This document shows positions 21,705-33,942 of a stretch of 64,000 bases of DNA, one piece after another. Position 1 is the first letter of the stretch; every line of letters starts with the position of its first letter. The notes beneath the pieces were generated by a model, which made no database searches, had not been told where the DNA came from, and saw only the letters and a list, made by a program, of their open reading frames with translations. Origin of the DNA: Ectobius pallidus (lineage: Eukaryota; Arthropoda; Insecta; Blattodea; Ectobiidae); assembly GCA_964059195.1 (NCBI GenBank), contig CAXKWD010000008.1:46604502-46668501 (forward strand), read 5' to 3'. A program made the position numbers and the translations under genes.

Positions 21705-24623
21705 CCAATAAAAAATTAATTCTGGAACGTGGTTTCCAATTCACTTAATTTTTGCAACATTTTTTAACTAATTAAAATAATAGAAAATATAGAGTTTAGA
21801 TTTTTTAATCATTCCGTTTCTGAGTTATTAATTTAAAAAATGAATAATGGCATAATTTTTGCCATGTTTCAAAAATTCAAATGGCCCTAACATAAAAACT
21901 ATTTGAGCTAGAGAGATAAAACTTATGTCATTCTGTTCGGATTTTCATAGGCTTTAATATGATATATAAATTGGCTATATTATGTAATATGTTGTAATAT
22001 ATTTTTTAGTAAAGGTGGAGTGACCAGTTTTAATCTGGAGACGGAACAGGCCAGTAAGCCTAAACCCTGTTAAAGAAGAAGATATTTTTTAGTTAAGAAA
22101 AATTAATGCTGAAAATCTAAATTTTAATTTGTTTTTTAAATAATATAATGAATTAATAAACTTTTGCAGAGCGCATGTATCAAATTTCAAGATGGATGAC
22201 AAGGGATCACGTAAAAATAAATATTTGTTTAGCAAACTTCCATCAGGAAAACTAAGTTGGTTAATTTTGGTCATAAAACACTTTTATTACATCTAAAATA
22301 AGTTTAAAACATTACACAAACATAGGCCGAGTTGGTAAGTTATCATTGTAGATGTAACAGTGTAGATTAACATTTAAAATAATTTCAAGGAACATTTACC
22401 ATAAAAGCTAGTTTACACGACGACACTAGGTTTCATAACCACTTTCATTCCACAGACTTTTCAAATCAACTTATCCTGAAGTAAGAATTTGCTGAATTAA
22501 GACCAAAAACTGCATAATTGCTGGAGCCAGTGGTACTCATTCAGTTTGTGTTTGTACCATTCACCAAAATACCAAATTGATGATCGCTGGTGCAGGCTTA
22601 AACAAGATCACTCTCAGATACAAACCATCCACTTCAGACATACAATGACTGTATATCTAAAATAATGTGTAACCCTCCAACTAAATTGTGCTTTATGAAT
22701 GAATGTGATTGTTGTCCAAACATAAATGGCTTGAAAGATTCTTTGCTTACAGCCTTAGAGGAAGATATGGTCGAACATATTACGTACAAACAATGGATCA
22801 CTGTTGATCCCTGTAACTTTGAGACAATGATTAAACCAATAGAGGACTTTGTTCAGGATTTCTGCAAGCAATTAGTGCAACTAAAAAGGCATGATTTTGT
22901 TGCCAAATCACCGTCTTCATATTTTTATGAGAAAATATCTTCATTGTTACATAATGAAGTTGTAGTTCAGTGTGATTTTACTGAAAACTATTCATTTGTG
23001 CTCCTGGATGAAGCTCAAGGTTTTCACTGGAATAATTCCATGGCTACAGTACATCCATGTGTAGTCTACTTTAAGACCAAAGATGACAGCAATGATCAAG
23101 AAGAGGTCCTTGCATACAGAAGTGTTGTGTTTATCTCTGATTGTTTATCTCGTATCACAGTTCTTGTAAACATTTTCCAGACAAAGCTCATTGAATATAT
23201 TAAGGATGAAAATTTTCCAAGTTTGAAGAAAGTGTACTACTTCAGCAATGGTTCTGCTGCTCAATACAAGAGCCGTAAGAATTTGTCAAACTTATGTTTT
23301 CACACGGAAGATTTTCACGGAGTTGAAGCAGAGTAGCATTTTTATGCGACATCACATGGTAAAGGAGTGTCTGACGGTATTGGTTGCACAGTAAAAAGGC
23401 CTGCAGCTAAAGCTATCTTACAAAATCCTCTGGACAATCATATCTTAACATCTCTTCAATTGTTTGACTGGAGTAAAGAACATATCTCAAAAATTAATTT
23501 TTTTATGTACCAAACCAAGACTATTTAGAAAACTAGAAATTCCTGGAAAATTGATTCAGTGATGCGATTGCAGTCGCTGGTATGCAAAAATACCATGCAT
23601 GCATCGAAATTTAAGATAAAAACCAAAGTAATTTCTAACAGTGAAAGCTATAATGTGCACAAGATTCAAGTAGGACCTGATGTTGAAGATATGCCATTTG
23701 ATCAAATATCAGGATTTGTAGCTTGTGCATATGACAAAAAATGGTGGCTATCATGTGTACTTTCAAGAAATGATATTGAACGAGAAGTCAACGTGTCGTT
23801 TCTCCATCCTTCCGGATCATGCCCTTCCTTTACTTATCTGAGAAGAGCAGATATTTTAAGTATACCAAAGAACTTCATAATTTGCAAAGTAAATCCAACA
23901 ACATCTACTGGGAGAACTTACAAACTAACCGAAGAAAGAATGACAATGGTGTCTCAGACTGTTAAAAAATAAGAACTTTTTTATCAGTAGTTTACACAAA
24001 ACAATTTATCACTGAAGGTGTTAAATTGTATTATATAGGCTACAGGAAAGTAACTTAGAACCACACATAGGCTAAGTTCTTAAAATTTGTAAGTCTTGTG
24101 CTTTTGGTTACACTTTTACATGACACTTTGCATTGAATATCGAACTTGACTGTAGTTGCACTGCCATAAACAAATATTTATTTTAATGTGAACTAATTGG
24201 AATCCCATATTTAAAATCGGTACGTATGCTCTAAAAAAAGTCATGAATGCGATATATTTTTTTCAGAAAAATAAAAATTTCTATTTTTAAATATTTAAAA
24301 AACTTTTCTTTTTAAGAATTAAAAGAATTTAAAAAATAATAATATAGGCAAGTTGTACATCATATTAAAGCTTATGAAAATCTAAAGAGAATGGCACAAA
24401 TTTTAGCCCTCCAGCTCAAATAGTTTTGAAGATACGACCATTTAAAAATTTAAAACTGCAAAAATTACAATTTTTTTAAAAATTGAAACTCGATGACTCA
24501 AAAACAGATGGTCCAAATGATCTAAAAGTTTGGATTGTTAACATTAATAACTAGTATAACCAACCTACAAAATATTATCTTATTCTGAGATATGAAGGTC
24601 CAGACAATTGGTTGATTTCACAT
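21683..24623 (+). mobile_element. DNA transposon of the GGTCATTCC-type family, decayed copy
   Basis: Inserted between the Gypsy linker and RT. The left end reads GGATCATTCCATGTGAAATC; the right end has the reverse complement ATTTCACAT but lacks the last 10 bp or so. Inner parts of the ends also pair: 21,920-21,985 matches the reverse complement of about 24,340-24,405. The same terminal motif begins the larger relative at 32,971. The inner gene is a pseudogene. I could not fix the exact borders or the target duplication. Confidence 0.7.
22490..23972 (+). pseudogene. Transposase-like gene, decayed sibling of 33,943-36,495
   Basis: It aligns with the C-terminal two thirds of the 34.8-36.5 kb protein. 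Shared segments are GTHSVCVCTIHQN near 22,540, a Cys-rich region with CDCCPN near 22,700, DFTENYSFVLLDEAQGFHW near 22,975, YYFSNGSAAQYKSRKNLSNL near 23,240, TSHGKGVSDGIGCTVKR near 23,345 and the C-terminal FLHPSGSCPSFTY near 23,800. Frame breaks include stops near 22,650, a TAG at 23,334-23,336 and a stop near 23,525. The putative catalytic Asp in YFSDG of the sibling is Asn here. The N-terminal third is missing. Confidence 0.8.
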
Positions 24624-25140
24624 CGACTGACTCTCCTTTAATATTCTCTTTACAGGAGTGCTTAATCGACATGAAGGACGCCTAAGCGGTTGGTGGTCTG
24701 TTAACTCAATTTCGTACTCAAGAGCATTTGTTAATCCCAATTCCGGGGCCAATACATCTGGGAAATCTTGAATCAAAGAATTGACTTTGTCGCACTGACT
24801 TTGGGGCAAATGAGTAAGATATACACCCACAGTATTTACTGTTTGCTCTGTCTCCAATCCCAGTTCTTAGTTGGCATAATAAGTGTCAACGAAATGTATT
24901 TTCGCCGCAGGGCTAAACTTCAAAAATGTTTTTCGCTCCTGTATGTCCAACAACAAGCCTCAACGGTGCATAAAGTCGGCACCAAGTATCATGGGCATAA
25001 CCAAGTTGTCCGCTACCACAAAGCCTACCATCCTGGTAAACTCGAGGACACAGATTTTCAACTTGGTTTTCCCTGTAATGACGAGACCTCGAGTCCGCTG
25101 TACTGCAAGGCTCTGCGTCATTGGTCAACCTAACCACCTC
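24624..25140 (-). pseudogene. Gypsy copy B protease end and PR-RT linker
   Basis: 24,857-24,624 encodes the linker with DFPDVLAPELGLTNALEYE and RRPSCRLSTPVKRIL, the usual segment just before Gypsy RT. In another frame, about 25,110-24,980 encodes MPMILGADFMHR, the conserved ILG-x-DF end of a retropepsin. A stop separates the two. The linker is cut at its 3' side by the inserted DNA transposon. Confidence 0.75.
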
Positions 25141-25449
25141 CGTACATCAGAGCCAAACCCTTGTTTCCCGAACCTGTTCGTTTTCCTGTAAACCGATTCC
25201 AAAACTCCGTTTGCACTCCCAATTTTGGTACCCCTGCCACATCCGTTGTCCCAATATTTGCAGATGGTCTATAGATTTTCTGACAGTTCTCTGGAGATAA
25301 TTCTTGATTTTGTAAAGTACATTCGCGAAATTCGCAAGCAAGCGGTTGTTTTGAATTTCAATCAGTGTACAGCAGCAAAACTAAATGGTGGGCTCAGACA
25401 AGTTGCAAACAAGGATGTGCTTTCAGGTTTGGATCTTGATACATTTCAT

Positions 25450-25651
25450 ATAACGGGGCTCCTTGGAAATTTAGCCGCACTGTCTGTAACTATAGGGGTC
25501 TGTCTTCCTAAATTATCATAAACTTAAACTGGAAGAGCTACAACATTCGTATAACGGGGCTCCTTGGAAATTTAGCCGCACTGTCTGTAACTATAGGGGT
25601 CTGCCTTGCTAAATTATCATGAACTTGAACTGGAGGAGCTACAACATTATC
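25450..25651. repeat. Tandem duplication, 101 bp x 2
   Basis: Two adjacent copies starting with ATAACGGGGCTCCTTGG at 25,450 and 25,551, about 95% identical. It may lie inside Gag sequence of Gypsy copy B, but no Gag motif is visible here. Confidence 0.85.
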
Positions 25652-25825
25652 ATTTTTAGCTAGACAGGCATCTGGGGTAAACTACAGACTTGGTTTAGTT
25701 GGTCAAGTAATTCTGTGATATCTTCCAAGATCAGCAGCCTCTTACAATAGATTTCGAGCTCTTTGATGAATGACAATGTGTCCGAAACTCTTTTAAACAA
25801 GAATTTACGTTTCTCACAAAATATT

Positions 25826-26230
25826 TTTTCTTTCGGGTTCAATCTTTTCCATATACAAAGTTTGCATTATATTACAAATTTTAATTCAATTAAGTTTTGT
25901 AAAGAGAAAATGATATCGCAATTTACATATCATTACAATTCATTAATTTCAGATACAAATATATTTTCTTCTATAATTATTTACCTTTGGCTAAAATTTC
26001 TATTGACAAATGTTTAAGTTGAAAATAATCTGAAGATAAAAATTACATAAACTGCAAGCATTTAAAGATAAGCAAGACAAAAGGTGCCTGAAGGGCCTAA
26101 GACAAAACATAGTTAGAGTATCTTTTGTAAAATAAAATTTATGTAATTTACACATTTTAATTAAATGAAAGAAAATTCATATAAATCCTAAAAAAGAAAA
26201 AACCAATTCAAAGGAAACAAGACGTTGCAA
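25826..26230 (+). repeat. Dispersed repeat family D1, second copy
   Basis: 25,826-26,016 and 26,128-26,230 match 11,990-12,190 and 12,665-12,770. The two copies differ in the sequence between the blocks. Confidence 0.7.
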
Positions 26231-27619
26231 AATCGTGCAATCAGAAGAAGCATTTATAAACAGACATATTTGAACTATGACACTGAATGCGCCGTTCAAG
26301 TGACAGGGAGAAGCAAGTGCGCATGCGCGACGGTTAGAAGTTTGGAAAAAGAAACGGTTGAGAGTTGCAGAGAAGGAGTTGTCAGACGGTTGGATAGTGG
26401 TCGCCGATAAGGGCGGGTGCCCAGAGCAGCCAAACAGTTTAGAATTTTCCCCGAAGAAGAGAATGAAGGGTGATGAGTCGACAGAACAGTAAATAGTCAG
26501 TTACAATCAGTCAAACAAGTGAACACAGTATTTAGGGTCAATTGAAAAAGTGAACCGTTGAACAGTAAATAGTTCGGAAAGTTAGTCAGTGAAGAAAATA
26601 AGTTGAGGAGTTGTAAATAGTTCAACAGTTTGAGAATTGAAAAATACGATAATTTGTCATGCTAAAAGTATCGCAATGAGTGAGAACAAATGAACAGTTG
26701 AAAATTGAAAAAATACGAGAGTTTATAAAGTATATCAGTGAGTGAGAACTGATAAAAGGGAGAGATGGCTTTGAGAAGTGGAACAGGAAGGTTGGGAGAG
26801 TAAAGAAGATTTTGGTCGACGGGTGATGAAGGAGTAAGCGGCAGCTGGGACGACGGACTTGTCTGACGTTCTATGAAGGAACGTAGGAAAGATGGATATC
26901 TGAACCAGGAAAACAACGACCGATGGCTGTGAATATATAGCTGTTGGGCTGGTCGACCGAGAACGTTGGTTGACTTACGTCGGAGCCGCTTGCAGGTGAA
27001 CATCTGCGTGGGAAGAAGAATATGGTGGAATCTAATTGTTGCTTAGATTCAAAATGAGACCCATTGGTAGCAGGACGACAGGAGGATTGAACGAAAATGG
27101 TGGAAACATAGCTGAACTACTGCCTGTTGAGTACTATACATCTTGAACTTAATAACTTTGAACCGTAACCATAAATTTAATACCTTTGAACAGATTTCTA
27201 AGTTATGGCTGATGTAACATAAAATCTTGAGGTATAGATGTGTAATTAAGAGACAGAAATATAACAGAAAAAAGAAAAAGAATTGAAAATCCAAAATTGC
27301 AAGCAGTAGTAAAAGAGTAGTTCAAAGTTTAACTTTCTGTCGAGAGGGTTCTGAAAGAAATGGGGTAAGTGAAAGGAAAAAGAAAGAATTGTTGTGCAAT
27401 CTCTATGTACTTGGGTGTTCATGGGTTGTTAAGACTCATACGAATACGGCGCAGTTCTTAGCTGGGCCCTATACTATAAAGCTATAAGAGATCGCTAGTA
27501 AAATTCGCTTTACAATTACTAGAGTGAAAATATGGTATACTATAAAGTTATTGCTGTTATAATTTGTAGTTAGTAAAAGACAGCACGCCTTTACAAACCA
27601 CGTCATTACTGACGTCATG
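26231..27619. other. No gene seen
   Basis: Purine-rich at 26,330-26,900 with several imperfect repeats of AACAGT(T) and GAGAAnTGA. A minus-strand frame at 27,003-26,662 is only the complement of this biased stretch. No domain was recognised. Confidence 0.5.
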
Positions 27620-28675
27620 AGCGTGCATTCGACTGCAAACTCTCTTCTTCTCATATTTCTCTTTTTAGACGAATTAGATCTCGATTTTAATGTTATCAGT
27701 ATCATCATACCATTTTTCCGAACTGAAAACTACAATAAATATTATATAAACACATCTCATAAGACCTACAAAGGCAATTTAAAGTCACGAGACGCGACAT
27801 GGAGAAGCCTTTACTGTTCACATGGCCAACATGCAAGCGCTTTCTCAATGTCGTTCGTGGCTGTGTGGTTAGAATACTGAGTTTTTTAATCAATGGGGGG
27901 GGGGGGTTCAAACCCCCAAAACCCCCCTCGTTACGCCCCTGATACGAATAAATGTATTTAAGTTTTTAAATTACTAAATAACATATAAGGTAGTGGCAGT
28001 GAATTCTTAAATAATGTTACACTGAATTTAAGTTTGAAAATATAAAAGCAAAAAACTACGAGACAGTGGCAATGAATTCTATAAAATCTTATACGGAACG
28101 CTCTATTTAAATGTTTTAAAAACAAAACAAAAGAAATGTAATTGTAAGGTATTGGTACTGAATTTTTAAAATGTTATACGGTACACTGTATTTACGTTTT
28201 TAAAATACATGAAAGCAAAAAATAATAGGGTACTAGATAGTGGCAGCGAATTCTTAAAAAACAAGTACGGAACATTGTATTTGCGTTTCTAAAATACTAT
28301 GAAATCAAACAAATATAAGCGTGTGGCAATGAATTCTTAAATTTTATACATTTCACTGCAATTAGCCTTTTAAAATATCATGAAAAAAAGGTACAACCGG
28401 GGTTTGAACCTGCAACCTCTTGCGCTATAGCTTAGTTCTTAAACCACTGAGCCACGAACGACACTGTAGAAAACGCTTGAATATTGTTAATGTATGCCGG
28501 TACGTCTTCGCCTATGTCTCATCTCAAAACTTTAAATCATATTTGTAGACCTATGAGACGTGTTTCTATAAAATTTATTGCACTGTTCAGTTCGGAAAAA
28601 TAGTATCACGATACTGATAACATTATTACCGGGACCTAATTCGTCTGAAAAGAGGGAAATCAGAGAAAAGATGCT
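27620..28675. repeat. Inverted repeat pair with tRNA-like segments
   Basis: About 27,640-27,920 is the reverse complement of about 28,390-28,670 at roughly 75% by eye. Shared landmarks are AGACGAATTAG, TAATGTTATCAGTATC, TTTTTCCGAACTGAA and TGTCGTTCGTGGCT. The space between (27,940-28,385) holds about five direct repeats of 80-85 bp with AGTGGCAnTGAATTCTTAAA. It could be two tRNA-derived SINEs in opposite orientation, or one foldback element. Confidence 0.7.
28390..28465 (-). other. tRNA-like sequence (SINE head candidate)
   Basis: On the minus strand, TGGCTCAGTGG (28,454-28,444) fits a pol III A box and GGTTTGAACC at 28,400-28,409 is the B box complement (GGTTCAAACC). They are spaced about 35-45 bp apart, as in tRNA genes. 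The right end does not show an obvious acceptor stem, so I read it as a tRNA-derived repeat rather than a working tRNA. A degraded plus-strand partner is at 27,851-27,917. Confidence 0.55.
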
Positions 28676-28678
28676 AGA

Positions 28679-29930
28679 ACGCGTGTCCCCCAGCCACATA
28701 TGTTTTCCATCTTTAGATGAAAACTACGCTGAGCGCGGCTCTGCAAACATTGCTGCCATCGAAACTCCAAAATTACTAAATCTTACAACGTATTAGAATG
28801 TCTGAAACCTACAGTGAACCGGGATTACGAGCCTGGGTAGTTACCTAGCTCAGACAAGCCAACTCACCACAAAAGACAGCCATTAGAGAAGGAAAGATGC
28901 CGGAAGTCACGTCAGCATCAAGCCGCGAAAGGTAACTTGCGCTGCCCATCGCCAGAGAACAGGATCACTAAAGTGGCATTTACAATAGGGCGACACCCGC
29001 GACACGCGGCGTGAATTGCATTATCGCGTCGCGTCGCGTCGCGGACTGTGTTCACAATACGTCGCGACGTGAACTAATCAAACATTTAATAATACTGACT
29101 TGATATTCATGCAATTCAAGAATACTTCTAGCCCTATATAAGAAGGAAAATGAGAAATCATGTCACGGAGCGTCAATTATTTATTGTTTGGGAATTATGG
29201 TTCCCTGATTCCGAATTGTTTACGGATACCGAGATACAGATTCCTATTAGCAAAATAATATGTGAATGACACCTTGTTGAAAATCACAGGTCCTCATATA
29301 GTATAAATACATTATTTTCAACGCGGGAAGCAGTATTTCCAGCAGAGCCTATATTGCAGTAACTTTGAATTTGAGGTTAGTTTGAGCTTAGTTTTATACC
29401 GTGGAACACATAACATCCTTTTCAAAGAAAGGGCAGTAAATAAATTTTATAGGCTGAGAAAATTAATTTTAATTTCTTGAACCCGTCTTAAAATGAATAG
29501 AAACCATATAGAAATCTAATTAAATGTAATATCGTTCCCCACATAAATTGCTGTGGCTGTCATCGCCATTGGAAAAACAAAATACATTCGACTTCCGCTC
29601 ATCTCAGCTGATGTCGCGCGGTAAAAGTTAACTCCAACTCAACTTTCGTCGCGCCGCCATAGTGATGTTTTGCCGCAGAAATGCTTGCTTGCCATTGGTC
29701 AGTAAATGTCGAATGCCGCGTCGCTATTGTCGCGTCGCGGGTGTCGCTCCATTGTAAATTAAGCATAAGAGCATGCGCACGTGAATGAACAAATGCGCAC
29801 GAAGGCTGGTAGGTTGCGCCACAGGGCAGAGTGCAAGAAAAGAAAAATTGCCTACCCAACCGAGTGGTGCTGAGCGCGTACAGAATGGAAACGATTGTGG
29901 CGGCGACTTGAGCAGTTTGTTCAAACTTGA
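28679..29930 (+). repeat. Dispersed repeat family D2, copy split by a MITE
   Basis: 28,679-28,971 continues at 29,766-29,930; together they match 13,190-13,560. The inserted 794 bp is the MITE listed next. The right part (29,830-29,930) also resembles 18,310-18,420. Confidence 0.75.
28972..29765. mobile_element. Harbinger-like MITE, 794 bp
   Basis: TAA flanks both sides (28,969-28,971 and 29,766-29,768), the 3-bp target type of PIF/Harbinger elements. The ends are imperfect inverted repeats sharing ATTTACAAT and GCGACACCCGCGAC. Just inside, both ends have GC-rich CGCGTCGCG repeats. The uninterrupted D2 copy at 13,190 supports the insertion. No transposase is encoded. Confidence 0.7.
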
Positions 29931-32900
29931 AATTATAGACTACTGTTTACATGTGCAGTATACAGTACCACAAAATACTCTATTATTAAGATTAGTTACA
30001 TTATTACATCGTAGATTCTTGATGATATCTCAAAACACTCTCTGAATTGTTTTTGGATTACTTTTATTTTGGTCATACTGTGACGAACTTTTCCAATTTA
30101 AAAATTCCAATGCATTAATACGTTACTTCCGAATATCATTAATAGGTTCCACTATTCTGAGTTATACTCATTTTCGTAATTCACCACAGTATAGTCACCG
30201 CTTTTAAAGGATCCTCAGGCGGCAACCCTCTAATTTAGTATCTCAACCCCAACCCTGACCAAACCCTCCATAAACACCTCCATAAACATCTTGGGGTTGA
30301 AAAGCCGAAATGGAAGGAAGGGAAATGTTGCGCGTGCCTAAGCATAAGATGCGCATTGTTGCCACAGTTTAAAAACCTTGCAGCTGATTTCCACAAATCT
30401 GGAGAAACAACACAAGTGACATTGCAACAAGGCCTGACCTGGTGACAGGGACCACCGCATTTGTTTAGGGGTGGGTAGACCCTAATAATCTTTTCCAGAT
30501 GTGGCAAGTGGTCCGACTTAAAAGCGTTTAGGGGTGGGTAGACCCTAATAATCTTTTCCAGATGAGGGAAGTGGTCCGACTTAAAAGCGTTCCGCTCGCT
30601 TTGTAGCCGCGTGGGGTTCGTTTGGGCGCGAAGACTATACAGTAACTTTTAAGCCAGTTGTTGCTCTCACCTCTGTATAACACACTATCATAACATCAAC
30701 TCCCAACTACAGGGTGTCTAAAAACTTCTTTACTTATCTATGGGAAAATCTATTTCTATATCAGACGCCACCCATAGACTTTAAAACTATTACTTTTCAC
30801 GAAATTCTTTGATGGAACTGTTCAATCAAATTATTTCCGACTAACTACAGTGGAGATGGGCGTAGATTTATGTTTTGAAGTCAGGAATTTTCAATTATTT
30901 ACAAAATTTGTAACCTTAAATTTAAATTCAGCTCTTGAGAAGCAAGAAAATTAATTAATCTTAATTTTAGAATAAAGAAATTACTTGATTATATACAGAG
31001 TGAATTTTTCCTTCCCACAGATGACTTCTTCAATCTTCTTGTTCCCATTTGTGACCTTGGTCAGTTGATTCTACTGTGCGTTCACTGTGACACGCTCTCT
31101 TCTGGAACTTGAAACAACAATCAATCTTTGTCTCCTGTGATTGGATGTGCCCTTTAGTTGTTCCTAATCTTAATTTATTCTCATTAAAAACAATAAAATG
31201 GACATTAGATTATCTTTTGTTTGATTTTCTACCAAACTCAGACATCCTTAAATACAAACATTCCATTAAGTTACTTTTATCCTTCTTAAGATTTTTTCTT
31301 AACAATTTTTACAGAGCCTTTTACTCCGTAATTTAATCTCGAGTTCCTTCGTTAACAGGCCTAATGCCCAAATATCAACTATTGAGTTTTACTATAAGTT
31401 ATAATCTAGTAAACTCCTTTTCTTTTCTTTCTCTTTCTTTATCCTCCCATGTGGAATATTTTCCATAATATTTTACAGAAAATTTTTCTGTGTCGTTTTA
31501 AATTTCTTTTGCAGAACTAAATTAACTTTTCAAAATTTAATCTTCACCCTACCATTTTCATTCTTCTTCCAACTCTTCTAAATTCCTCTTAAGCTCTATG
31601 TATGACTTTAAATCCCTCACTCCTTTATGAATTATTATTATTATTATTAAGTTATTACTGAAATGTATTACTTGTTTTCAACTTACTTGGACCATTGATA
31701 TCCACCATTCTATTCTATTACTTTAGATCTTACTTAATGAGCATCGAACACTTTCTCGGCTACTTCTATATTGTACGGCTAAGGTGCTAGATAGGCACAC
31801 ATAAGAAAATTCTTATAACCTCATAGCTTTATGCTCTACTAGAGTCCTATTGCCCTTTAATACTATTTACTTAACAAATCTTGACTGCTCCACAAGGCAT
31901 TTTTGAGCCTCGCCTTCTTAAATAACAAGGCATTTTTCAGCCTCACCTATTTTTATTCTTACTATAGGCCATCTTTTTCGACCAACCTCTCTTTTTTAAC
32001 TTTTACCTATAATTCAAATACCGGTACTCTAACTTTACTTTCTTATTTGCATATCTTTAAGCATTTATTTCCATGTATTAATTCCTACTGAAATCTCCAT
32101 TATGCCAACAGATTTTCCTTTGAGTTCCTATATGAACATTCCATTCTCTTATTATTAAACAATCTGGATTGTACTTATTCTAATTATTGCTTTACTGAAT
32201 TTAATTTCTAGTTAGATCCAAAATACGCCCCTGATCTTGGACATCCGTGAGACTCAAAAACATTAATCTTTAACTATATTCTTCCAACTTTTACTTATTA
32301 CATTTGGGGCGTTGCTTCTTCTGCTGTGGTAGCTGACCCACCTCCCCAGCAATTACTCAGCTTACCCATTGATTCTAAGAATAGGCTGTCCAACATGAAT
32401 AATACAAACCAAGTTTGAAGCTGGCAGAGTCCCTCAGCTTCTGTAGAACATCAGATAAATGGCCGCGAAGGTTCTCCTCTCCCTCCAAATGCAGCCAGCC
32501 GGAAACGCACCAGGTGACCCACCCTAAGTTGTACTTGAAATTATCGATCCCACCCCAGAGGAATAAAAGGGAAAGCCCATTGGGAGGCACGGTCAATCAT
32601 AAACATGCGGCTCCATGTTGGCATGAAACTGCATGCTTCAGAAAAAAGGAAAGAGTGGAAGAATTGAATTAAAAATAATATTTATTAAAATCAAATAGGG
32701 AAGTTAAAATACCTAAGAATCAACTAGTTCATTTCCAAGTTAATGATTTAAGGTCAACGGTATAAATATTTAAGATCTGAAACTAAAATCCTACCTTTAA
32801 CTACGATCCTAACATACAGCTTAATCACACACACATATTCTCTGGGTGGCACTCCAAATTTAGTTCCTTAAAGAATAACAACAAAAACAATTTTTACTCC

Positions 32901-32970
32901 AACCCGTGAGATTAAAAAGGGGCTCTGGCGTAATTCCCGCCTTGACGTCGCGGTTTCTAGGAAGCCAAAA
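29931..32970. other. No gene seen; one 63-bp duplication
   Basis: 30,463-30,588 is a tandem duplication of 63 bp (GGGGTGGGTAGACCC core). 31,380-32,300 is pyrimidine-rich on the plus strand. A minus-strand frame at 30,507-30,235 and frames near 32.4 kb lack recognisable motifs. 31,628-31,650 is a short ATT repeat. Confidence 0.5.
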
Positions 32971-33672
32971 GGGTCATTCCACATCAATTCAACTGAAAAA
33001 CAAGGATTTCGACACCCACCATCTCAGATTTTGATGAAACTTGGTGTACACCTTTCCCTTATGGTTAAAGTAAATCCCCTAAAAGCTTTCTCCTCCATCT
33101 CAAACGGTTTAAATTTTATAGCACTTCAAAGTTTTGTTAAATCTGTATTTTCTTCCGCTTGGCACAAGATACCCTTGTGTACATTACATTTATTATCTCC
33201 ATAACCAATCATCGTATCTCTCTGAAATTTTGCACAGAGCTCAATAATATGAGAGAATTTAAGAAAAAAATCATCAGCACTCAAAAGATTTTATAAATGC
33301 CTAAAAAAATTCTGTAACTTAGTTTTTTAGGTGAAAAAACTAGGTTTAGAAAACCTGGATTTTCAGGATGTGGGCTTGGTGAAACCAAAAGTGTTTGGCA
33401 CTGAAAATCATTGTAAAGACATGCTCTTTCTCAACAAATGATAAAATTTATGGGTTTTTAATCCTTTCTAACAAAAATTTTAGATTTTCTGGATTTTGTG
33501 GGAAAAAAATGGCTACCGGATAACCATTTTTAAAACTTTAAAATGATTTAAAGAATACATGTACTAAATTCACAAAAATTACTTCAGATATTAGGTAGGC
33601 CAATTTTAAAATGTTTTCTCAGAGTGCAATTCAGAGAAGATTTTCATAATGCTAGTTGTGTATAGTCTTATT

Positions 33673-33735
33673 CATTGTGTGAATGAATAGCTGCATTGTG
33701 TGAATGAATAGCTGCATTGTGTGAATGGATAGCTG
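33673..33735. repeat. Short tandem repeat, 21 bp x 3
   Basis: CATTGTGTGAATGAATAGCTG starts at 33,673, 33,694 and 33,715. It lies in the leader between the left TIR and the gene. Confidence 0.85.
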
Positions 33736-33942
33736 ATGTTGGTTCATGCAGTGCAGGTAAGCTATTAGTTCATGACTCATCATGCAGTGATACTTTAGCT
33801 GCATCTCATAGAATGAAGACTTGGCTTATCAGTCAGTCTACTTCTGGTGTCTGTGAAGAAAGTAGTGTGGTGCACTATAATTTATCCAGTGTATTTGATA
33901 TTTATGTGCTAATTCTATCTGTGTATTTTTAACTGAAATAAG

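Larger units (their letters stand above)
19308..25140 (-). mobile_element. Ty3/Gypsy LTR retrotransposon, copy B (split, decayed)
   Basis: Minus-strand order from high to low coordinates: protease end (about 25,110-24,950), PR-RT linker (24,857-24,624), RT (21,704 down to about 21,000), RNase H (20,943-20,617), integrase (about 20,240-19,308). A 2.9 kb DNA transposon separates the linker from RT. RT has SNYSGPIFLV and a YLDD box at 21,281-21,270. The domain order RT-RNaseH-IN is that of Ty3/Gypsy. Further gag sequence may continue to about 25,840. Confidence 0.85.

Noticed and set aside
28390..28465. A functional tRNA gene
   Set aside because: A and B box-like sequences exist, but no convincing acceptor stem or anticodon arm was found, and it sits in a dispersed inverted repeat.
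30235..30507. Cys-rich minus-strand frame
   Set aside because: The Cys spacing fits no zinc-binding family and the frame overlaps a 63-bp duplication.
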